Source of the DNA: Ophiothrix spiculata
Taxonomy: Eukaryota > Echinodermata > Ophiuroidea > Amphilepidida > Ophiotrichidae
Length of the DNA stretch: 20,323 bases
Direction: 5' to 3' (one strand)
Assembly: GCA_000969725.1 (NCBI GenBank)
Contig: JXSR01S017069.1
The position numbers and the translations under genes are program-made. Positions 1 through 10,400 of the stretch are shown here, piece after piece (position 1 is the stretch's first letter; each line of letters opens with the position of its first letter). Below the pieces are notes generated by a model that was given only the letters and a program-made list of their open reading frames with translations, was not told where the DNA came from and made no database searches.

Positions 1-709
1 AAAAATACAAAATCGCAATTTTAAAATCGCCAAATCCTGACATCCATTTTAATGTTCTGTGTGTGTGCAACGAAATTCATCAATGGCCTATTTGACGGAG
101 TGCAATATATTTTGTGTTTTTTCCAAAACTGGGCGGATTTAGAAACTGAAACTTACACATTAGTTGATAGAGATACTATATAATAACATATCCAAAGATG
201 AAGTATGTGCAACACTCAGAACGAAAAAAAGAGCAATTCTAAAACTTTTTTTTGTTACGGTTTGTGTGTGAGCCGCTGTATGCGGCGAAATCGTTCAACA
301 TAATTTGTGGCATCACTGAACTTGCCTAATAGTATAAGATAGGGTCTCCTCTTTCTATTGATACCAAAATTATGAAAATCGACCAAGGCGTTACGTAATT
401 ATGACGTCATAAGTACTTCCAAGTCGAAAATCGTGAAAAATAGCCAAAAAAAATCACAATTTTGGGGGGGGGGGTAAGACAAGGGTTAAACTTGAAAGTT
501 GGATTAAGCCAACTGCTAAATGTACAGATTTGCTTAAATCAGTTCGTCGATCTTAATAATAATGTGCCCCGCGCGCTCGATATTTGAGTTTTGCATTGTG
601 TTTTTATCATTCATAACGTTCAATACATTCAGGCGATGGTTATTGTGTCCTATCAAAGCAACCAAAGCACTCACAATCTCCACGAGTTTAACCTTTATGC
701 TCAACTCTT
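1..709. other. Intron sequence without recognised exon
   Basis: This is AT-rich intron DNA with no exon of the host gene that I can detect. It contains a palindromic CRE-type octamer TGACGTCA at 402-409 inside a longer palindrome (CTTATGACGTCATAAG read on the minus strand) and a G run near 463-473. The 5' half has the low-complexity look of an old interspersed repeat, but I cannot name a family. Confidence 0.5.
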
Positions 710-790
710 AGTCCTTGTGGTGGAATCGAACCGGGTGATCAATATGTATTCATTGACAGTTCAAGAACTAACCGATTGAGCTAGGTCCGG
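710..790 (-). repeat. tRNA-like relic (SINE head or tRNA pseudogene)
   Basis: On the minus strand a Pol III A-box-like TAGCTCAATCGGTTAG (768-783) is followed about 35 bp later by a B-box GGTTCGATTCC (722-732) and then a tRNA-3'-end-like CACCACAAGGACT. The 5' side does not pair properly with this acceptor end, so this is not an intact tRNA gene. It most likely is the head of an old tRNA-derived SINE, but I cannot delimit a SINE body. Confidence 0.55.
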
Positions 791-804
791 AAACAAGAAA
801 GTAA

Positions 805-1230
805 TGATTCAGATTTGAACTTTAGATCCAAACACAAGTGATAGGAATTTTCAGATGGAACTCCATCTTTCATCAGCAAGTGGTATTGGTCGACTGTATT
901 AGGAATCGATCTTTTTGACCTTTGGCCTAATAACAGCCTCGTAAACTCCTGAAAGTTTGTGTCGGCCCCCGTCTTTATTGAGTGACAAGTGGTTTGACCG
1001 TGGAGCCAAAGAAGCAATCTATACATAAAAGACAATCAGCCATCACTCAATAAAGACGGGGGCGACACAAACAAGAGTCCACGAGGCTGTTATTAGGTCA
1101 AAGGTCAAAAAGATCGATTCCTAATAGAGTCAACTCAACACCACTCGCTGATGAAAGATGGAGTTCCATCTGAAAATTCTGAAGGTAACTATTACTTGTG
1201 TTTGGATCTAAGGTTTAAATCTAAATCATG
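805..1230. mobile_element. Foldback (long inverted repeat) element, 0.43 kb
   Basis: Two arms of about 180 bp (roughly 805-985 and 1043-1230) are imperfect reverse complements, with matching blocks such as TCAGATGGAACTCCATCTTT and its complement, around a 57-bp spacer. Arms differ by small indels and scattered substitutions, so the copy is old. There is no coding capacity. It behaves like a foldback MITE. I could not identify a target-site duplication. The right arm carries a perfect AGGTCAAAGGTCA at 1095-1107. Confidence 0.8.
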
Positions 1231-1315
1231 ATTTATACCAACACAGATGAACTTTCATGAAAGAAAGTGATGAAAGAAAATGAAAACATAAACGTATGCA
1301 AATTGATTAACTTAC

Positions 1316-1422
1316 CTCGCCAACAAACGGAACTTCAACAGATTTGATAATTTCATTTGACTTCACGATTGAACCATCTGATGAATATGCATCTACATCC
1401 AAGGGAATCTTCCGCTCTTTAC
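1316..1422 (-). CDS. AOX/XDH-like: AOX/XDH-like exon: FAD domain, [10 protein letters not shown]
   Basis: This 107-nt exon encodes [20 protein letters not shown] followed by [16 protein letters not shown]. It matches the family's GKRxxxL...LxPxEIxxSIxIP stretch. The acceptor is TTTAATTAG and the donor is GGCGAG/GTAAGT. The family would continue with an SAFKQAxR-like exon. I see no such exon on the minus strand between 1316 and 1, so the gene runs out of the window inside this intron. Confidence 0.92.
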
Positions 1423-4400
1423 CTAATTAAACAGCAGAATTATGCCATTTTCAAAATTAACCATGGCTATTTGAACATTTGGTCTAATTCCAATTCAATT
1501 TGTACATCAAAACGATTTGAAACACTCTAGAATAAATTACGATTTAGTATACGCATATTGTCAATTCCACGCAGCGTATTTAAGTATAATTATTTCTTTC
1601 GACTGCTTGTCGGTCCAGAATAATATGTGACCGTCCATCCCAAACCAGCCGCAAATGCAGCCTCTTGCCATTTTCACTTTTTTAAATATTTGTAAAGACC
1701 ATGTTATAAGAATTAATATAACACCTCAATGAACTTCCACTCAATTTTCTGAAGTCAAGTTATGGTCCGTCAAAGTTTGTCATGGAGTAAATAGTATAAC
1801 TGAGATAATTGCTTTTAAAGATCAGTAAGCCCTATATTTTCTGTTGATTGTCTTGGAAATATGCATATTTATTTCATATTTACTATCTTAAAATGAGACT
1901 TTGCTGGTATTTTGTAGTAACAACAAGGATTGTGATTATGTCATAAAATCAATTTCGGCAAATTATGACCTTAGCATGTATTTTCACCTGTAGCTCAAAA
2001 TGAAGTTTCTTGCATTTACGGCTCATACGGGCTAGATAGCCACATATAGCCAATTATGTGCAATTCGCCGCGGTGAAGTGTTACGTCTTATCCGATTATC
2101 TCCATGTGAACTGAATATACTACTTAACTCTCGTCTATTTCTTTCAAAATGTTAAAAGGTAACTTTGAATTGCCCGAAATTGAGTAGTTTAAAACAATGC
2201 TTATATAATTATCACAATCATTCATTACCGTCTGCAGCTACAACATCAATTTTGGCGCCAAGAGCCATAAGCAAAGGAATAAGATCATAATCTGCTGATG
2301 CTGACGACACGTGACCACCGATAGTCTGCAATTGTACAAAAACAGATGAAACAGAAGCGACAACTAAATCCGAACCTCTGGAACTGCTTTTTTGGAATTC
2401 ATTAAATAGCAACATCAAACACTGTGAAAATATGAAACTTTTTAAAAATCAATTAAAAGTAAATCTCATGTGCAAATATAATTGATCTTTGGAGCAAGTC
2501 TTGTTTAATATGTTGTGGGTGTTTTTTTTTTAATTTGTTTTTGTTATCTTATTTTTATTTCCTTATGAGTGTGGAACTAATTATGTTTCAATAGGGCATG
2601 TTTACCTCAGGTCTACCTGGCCTTCAAGCATGTCCTCAATATCATGGTGTTGTGTGTGTGTGTGTTTTAAGTATATATAATATTTGTAAATTTGTTGATA
2701 TTGATATAAAGTTTAAATTAAATTGAATTGAAATAGAGATAATAAGATATTTTGTGTACAACTTACTGCAACATTTCTGATTTGATTTGAGGCGAACTGC
2801 TTCATTGCCTGCTTGATTACAGCCAGTGTTCGAGTTTGGTTATCTAAAGGTACAGTGAGTAATTTTGACAATTATTGTTATTTAGGTATTCAAACACACC
2901 ACAGAGTTGTCTTCACAAAGACAACGATGCATCCACGTGTCCGCGTATTTTTTAACGCCGACCACCGGATACAGAGTTGGTGATTTGTGATGAACAATTT
3001 TTAAGTGTGTTTGAATATATCTTTTAATAACAAAATCTTCTTAAAAACGTCTGTATATATATAAATATTTTCAATTTAACAGATATCTATCTTTATAAGA
3101 TATTCAGAAGCAAAACTAAAGTTTTTGAATGTTTTTAACGTTTTTAAACTAAAGACTCACAAAAGAGTATCGCCTCACCTCGAACAAATGGGTCATGCGC
3201 CAATACGGAATACGCAAACGTAATTTGAAGATTGTGTGCACAAGCGCTGGAGTTTCAGCTTTCATTTGACAACCTATTTCTGACAATTGACTGAGAAACA
3301 CCGGGGTTATGAACTTTTTAAAACCCTCCAGGTCGTTTTGTAAAAGTTGCCAATTTCTTTTTTCGCACTGTAGATAAGTTTTGTGCTTTTCAAGAAGCGA
3401 GTTTTATTCTCAGCTGCAATACACCGTTCTTCTGTCAGTAATTGTGGGCTTCGGTACCTTTATCCTGTACATTATCTCGAAAAGTTGGCAGCCGTGGTGT
3501 GTTTTTATCTTCATTTCATATTAGAAGGGATCATAAATATTATTGATTGATTAAATGAATATTATTTCGGATTTGTAACACTTTTAAAACAAACCTGATA
3601 CGTCCGACTTCATAGTCATGTTTTTAATCTGTGACATTGTAGCGTTGGCGTCAAATTTAATTCCACTATCGTTACATGTGATTCCACAAAGCTCTGGCAC
3701 GTGACTAGCGTAAACAACGACTTCTCCGTGACTCAATGCACCTACAAATCAAAAAATAATTGCATCTTTATATCTTATGAAATGATAAGTCGGTTTTTGA
3801 ATAGGCAATTATAATATCCAAATCCAAAATATTGGGTTCTTCTATGATGAAGAGTTAGGGGTCCTCAGGTATTTTTTTAGAATAAGGTGTTCGCTTAGAA
3901 AATATTGCATATTGAGAATTAAAACTTTTAAAATGCTACTCTCTAAATGTAAAACGAGTGGAAAGATTGAAAATTCCAAGGAAGCTATAACTTCCTTGGA
4001 AAATTCACTCAAAAAGGAGTGAAGGGAGTTAAGCGTAGGACAATCCGTTTTCGAGTGGAACATTTTCACTCTAAAATGAGTGTGAACGTTAAATTTTCAC
4101 TCTCAAAAGAGTAAAAGATTGTCATCAAAAATCACCATCCACTCCTTTTAGAGTGTTTTTCCACTCTAAATCGTATTGTCCTGCGTTTACGGTGGCTTCG
4201 CACAGATGCGGTGTCGGACACGAGTGAGCTGATATCAGCGGTGTTGGACAAAATTTCAAAGTATTTATCCCGGGCTTTTAGCGTACTTTCTGGCGTACTG
4301 TATCTTGCGCTTCAATATAACGCGATCTTACACGTGCGTCATTTTTATATTCACGCATAAGACCATGCGCGTTACTCCTGATGACGCAGGGCTCAAAGCG

Positions 4401-7400
4401 CACAGTGTTTAAGGTGTTACTCATTGCTAAAAAAATTCCAATTGTTTGCTTAATTTTGCTTAATATCTCAAAAAGTAAGTCGGTGACAATATTTTGTTAT
4501 TACGTTTTTTTACAGAACTATATAAGGACCAAAACATATGTGAAAAAGAGAGAGAAAAATAGAGCCGTTTTTTGATTATAAGTGTTTTTGTCCGATTTAT
4601 TTTGATTTTACCATAGAAGTCAATGGTAAAAAGTAGTAAAACATAGTGTTTTTGAAATGGATTTTTCTCAAAAACTAAGTCGGTGACCCCCATTTTTTTA
4701 TTTCAGAAATGTGATCAGCACATATGAAAACACCATATATTAAAAAATTAGAAAAATAAATAGAGGAATTCTATCTGTGCTAAGCCACCTTATCTCCTAC
4801 AAAGAGTGGAAATTCACTCTTTAACATTTAGAGAGCTAGGCAATGTATGCTTTTGTGTCAACGCCAGACACATTATTTTAGGAAGGACATATGTTTATGG
4901 GTCCGGACTGCTAACAGAAAGGTTTCTCATATACATGTATAGTATATATATTTATGTAACCTTTAGATGTCTTCACCACAAAGTACGGTCCATGAGCGAA
5001 CCAACACATTAAGCTAATAAGCTGAAAATAAGTTTACGATGAACACTCAATAAACGAATGGGACCTTACCTACTCTAAGCTCAAACAAAAAACAAATTGA
5101 AATGAGTGCAAGAAGTACTAGTAAGTTCCCTCTATATGATATTGAGTTGCAGGTTTTGAAGCTAGAGTATTAGCAAATGTTGTTGGCAAATTTATTATTT
5201 CATTATTCAACCTCCAAAAAGGGGCCGCGTGAGGATCCAACAGGGTTTATTAATGTAAAATTTACCAATCTCGTGAAAAAAACATGCAAAATTACTCGTC
5301 TTCTTACAACGATTACGAAAATAATTTATTATATATTCTGTGTTTAGTCATGTTAGTTGAGGGCAATGGGCTAATTGAGGTCAACCTCATATCTCTAAAT
5401 GCAAAATATGGATAAGCACCACCTCTGTCAAACTAAATCATTGATATGTCACACGTAGAGGTCAAAGGTCAAACTGAATTCTTGATAGGTTATTAAAATG
5501 TCACATGTAGAGGTCAAAGGTCAAACTGATTCCTTGATATGTTACTAAAATGTCACACGTAGAGGTCAACGGTCATATGCACTTGTAATTGTCAACTTTA
5601 TACCTGTCGATGTATTTCCAGCGACCATGAGTGCATTGGTATTGCTTGCTTTGATTTGCAGGACATCATCCAGACTAGTAGCTGTAATCCAAGTGAGGTT
5701 GTCTCGACAAAATCTAGAAGTCTTCAGCAAGGATTGGTGTGTCGTCTGCGATTAAAAACACACATAAGTGAAACGTGTGGCCTCCATGAACGCCACAAGG
5801 CCGTATCTGCGTAAAAAACAATCCTACGGTCACAAGATGCAAGACCTGATGGTTCTTTCAAGATTTAAATCATGCATCTAATTTTTGGCTAATTAAATCA
5901 TGCATCTGTAAACAACCATCAGGTCCTGAAATCTTTTGTTCTTTGGATTGCTGCAGTTGCGCAGATACGGACTTGTATTGTGGTGCTTAATTAACACTCG
6001 TTATGTTTAGTGTTTTTAACTGTTTATTGTTGTCTTTTAAATCGAATATTCCACGTTATCATTCATATGATTATTATACAATTATCCGGACGAGCACGAC
6101 AGATAGCGTCATGATATGCTAAAAGAAATCAAATGGCTATCATCCACAACCCTGATCATCCAGACTCTGCTGAAAAGGCTTTGATGAGAATAGTCATAGA
6201 TGTAGATGCTGATGTAGATATGGATCATTTGAGAACAGACGATGAGCGATTTCTTTGTGGACGTGCACTAGCCCTCTTTTTCCATCAGCAGATAACCATT
6301 ACGTTAACTCCAATGTCACTGCACAGAACAAGATCAAGCCATTCAACACCAACCCATTCAATCCAGAATCTAGCCATATCGATTCACATACTTCCAATTG
6401 GTAATTATTTTTTTTATAAATGTTCTTGCAGCTCCAGCACCTGAGGACTTCTGGAATCAATTGCAGTACATTTCTTTGCATCTCGTAAGGGACGCACCAT
6501 TAGATATCTGAGGGGGGGGGTGGAAGTTGGGTTCGGGGGGGAATTTTTTTTTTTACGCGCCCCATGGGGCACGATTTTTTTTGTTGGTCAATTACCTGTT
6601 TTTTCCCCCATTCCATGTTCAGGGGGGAATTTTTTTTTTCTTCTACCTTTGGAGGGGGAATTTTTTTTTCCCGAAAACTTCCTACCCCCCCCCCCTCAGA
6701 TATCTAATGGTGCGCCCCTAAGGTCGTACCTCTACACACTTTCTCTCACCGAGAGACATTCGCTCGCTCACTCCCAATCCCGACAGACTTTCGCTCACCA
6801 AACTTAGTATTTTACGATCTATATTTTAATAAGACATTCGTTTCTACAATGAGTAAATAAGTGGGAGCAATTGAAGTATGCAGGAGATTTCATAGATCCA
6901 TAGCATATCTCTTATATCAGATCTACAACACTGTGAACTGGTGGCTTTGTATTGTGTAAGACTAAGAGACTAATGATTGATTAGGATTGATTAAGACCAA
7001 ATCACTGCGTATTAATAATATTGTGCATTAAACAGGAACCGTACATGATTTTGGTATAGGTCCGAAGATTGGCTAATTTTGTTGCTATCAGGTGGACAAA
7101 TATGACCATTAGTTCTTTTGAATATTCAAAAAGACGTGGTTATAATTCGAAAATACGGACAAATTTACTTCCCCGTATGGTTATGTTGGTTTATGTGCGT
7201 TAATCGGCTGCTTGTTGCATACTTCCAAGGTTTACAGAGTATATATAACCAATGCCTATTGAGCGGATGCGTTTGGACGCACGGTTTTAAATATGATCCA
7301 GCAACTATGTTGCCACATGAGAGGAATAGACCACTTTCGTATGTCCCATAATGCATCTTGAAAGTACCATTAACGCCCAGTTGACCATATTATTACCTTC

Positions 7401-10400
7401 TGCTCAAATGACGTCATGCGCAGAACGTAGTGATATGGTCGTTCGCGCAGAAATGCCCATATTTACGGTACTTTCAAAACAAATACGAAACTGGTTTATT
7501 GAGTATTATAATATCCCCGGGATTATATCTTTCTTAAGACAGCATCCTATTGGAGAATTACGCTTAGTATCAACGTAAGCAAAGGTTAAAATGAATGACT
7601 TACCAACAATTCTGGAGGGAATATGATATCTTGTGTAGGGTCATACTCGGTGAAATCTGATGTCAGGTAGAGTTCGTCACTCTGTAAAAGAGACATTTGA
7701 AAACGATTCGCATAAGGCATTCTACGTAATTTTTAACTAGATTAGAAAAAAATGGGGTGGAAATGTTTATTACTTAACGGGAATAAAATAATCAATTAAA
7801 TCAGTTTATATTCCAGACTTAATGGCAACTTATGGAAGTATTGTGCTATCACTGATGATCACTCTAGTATACATCTACGTATGTTCAGTGGCGTTGCCAG
7901 ACTTTTCGGTCGGGGGCAAAGACATTTCGTCCCGATTTTTTCCCGATTTTCCCCCGGCGTATGCACATGTCCCAAGTATTCCCGGCAAAAAAGCCATTTT
8001 CCTACTCCAAAAATAAATTCAAGTCGATTTTAAAAACTGAAAAAAGAAAGACAAGGTTGCGATTTTAGCACAACGTTTGACACGAATTTCTGCTTTTCCC
8101 AATGTTTCCTGTCTAGCACTGTTGCAGCTGCATTCTCATTTTTCTTGTCCTTCCAAATTTTTCACGCTTGCTGTCCCGATTTCCCGCTCGATTTTTTGTC
8201 AGGGGGGGGGGGGGGGGGTAGTCTGCCTACCCTGCTTATGCTGGCTACACCACTGCGTATGTTCCCACCCTGCTTATGCTGGCTACACCACTGCGTATGT
8301 TAAATATAAGATTTTGCAAAACTAAGAAACATTACATACCATATAGGAGGCTTTGTTTTGGCAACATTCCTGTCCCTTCTTCCCCTTGCAACAACCTGTC
8401 TGTGATTTGTAAATAAAAACAAAAGATTTGTTCTATAAGGCAGAAACACTTTTGTCATTGTTTAGAACATTTTAATTCAGAATTTTTCACATGGTGCAAA
8501 ATTGTTAGTGGCATGGTAACAAGAGTAGTCGGGGCCCTCGGTGCATATAGGGTAGCTTGGGGCACACTGAAGTGCTTCTGGGAAGTGCTGTTCATCCCGT
8601 CCTATATGTGGCTCTCTTATTAGTACACCTGCTAAGCATAAGTATTGTGCACTTTTTGATAAAAGCATGAAACTTTGCATACAGCTAGTACATACCCCAG
8701 GGATAATTTTTAGACCCAGACCCAAAAATAATTTGACCTCTGGTGACCTTTAAAGGTCATTGACCTTTTTAGCTAAAAATACCGTATTTTGGTACTTTTT
8801 CAATGCAATTACCTGCAAAGAGTTACTTGTAAAACATTTTTTGTTCGAAGTTGTTAAGTGAAAATGGCATCATGCACAACATGAATTACATTTAACTCAA
8901 AATTAGTGCATATGCATGTTCCATATTCATAATGGCCGCCAAAATGGCACCAAAATGGCCGTTAAAAAGTTTATTTTAATTAAATTGATCAAAACAGCCT
9001 AAAAAAGTTGAATATCATAATTGTTTAACAGAAAATATCATTAAAGGTTACAAAACATTACATTTGTCCCCTAGTAAATCGAATTAAAAGAAGCATTAAA
9101 AACACATGTTTAATGTAATCCATGGAAAATGGTTTTGAGGGTCTTCTTTGAAACATTCCTCCATAATTTGGGTTGTTAAAATGTATTAAATCAGTAAAAA
9201 TGTCCATACAGAGATCCAAAATGGCTGCCAAAATACGTTTTAATGCATAAAAATCAAATAAGTCAACTTTTAATCAGGATTAAAAGCAATATTGCTCACA
9301 CCAATTAATGAAACGTGCCTTTGAAGGGTCACAATTGAAACACGTCTCCACAAATTAGGTACTTAACATGCTTCAAATTTGATCCAAAATGGCTGCCAAA
9401 ACATGCTTTTATGTACAGAAAATCAAATAAATTTACTTTAAATCAGCATTATGGCCGCCAAAATGCATTTGACCTTGTTGCGACCCCATATTTTTTTTAC
9501 ATGCCTGTTTTTCTTTAAAAATAAGCTTTAAAAACTCATCATTTTACTTGCAATCAATGATACACTGGTAATATTTACTGTAGAACACATTTTACTTGCA
9601 TTTGTGCAAGTAAAAACCCTTCAAATCAAGCAATGGAATCAATCAATCAATGATACACAGTACTTGCATGAAATGCATACCCCATGAAGAAGTCTATTCG
9701 TACAGAGGACCAACGGCTTTACGTGACTTCCGAACCAAGGAGAAAGTAGAGTAAAATTTCTTGCCCAAAGAAACAAGGAGACGAAACCCTCCGTCCGGGG
9801 CTCGAACCCAAAACCTCTGTATTACAAGACCCGTGCTCTAACCGCGCGGCCACGCTCCCCTCGACACTAAAACCCCCTAAAGGTGGTAGGGCCGAATTTA
9901 GTTTGTTCCAATAAGCACAGGAATGAACTTATGATGCACAGTCATTTATTATTGGAGTCATTAAATTTCCTACAAATCATGAAATTTTGAACGCAACAAA
10001 TGCGTACAGTTAACAAGCGTCTCGTCTCACGCAGTACGAAAGACTTTTCTTTTCACGCAATCACCGCGTCAAGCAACCAATCAAGATACGCACAAATTAC
10101 CTATTTGTGGGCATGGAAACATATTTTAGTGGCCACTGTGGATCTCTATTCCATTTTCCAAGTTCATGCATGTTAACCACTAAACTTTGGAAGGAATGTT
10201 TCCATTCTGACTCTCAAAAGTTTTTATTTCCATTTTCCCCCATCGGTTATTTTGAACATTTAATGCTGATTAAAGTAAATTAACATTTTATTTTTATGCA
10301 TGAAGTATTTTGGCGGTCATTTTGGAATTCTGTACGGATTTCAAACATGTTGACCACCTAAATTGGGGAGAATTTATTTGATTTTCCATTGTATCCCCCG

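Noticed and set aside
710-790. Functional tRNA gene
   Set aside because: A and B boxes are present, but the acceptor and anticodon stems do not pair properly.
781-1035. Minus-strand open frame near the end of the host gene
   Set aside because: It lies in the left arm and spacer of a foldback element and does not continue the AOX/XDH protein.
6520-6807. Gly/Phe-rich open frame
   Set aside because: It is a translation of the G-run/T-run interior of a MITE and has no protein-like features outside it.
8477-8725. Minus-strand open frame with several Cys
   Set aside because: It crosses the left boundary of the foldback element and has no family resemblance; no splice or start context supports it.
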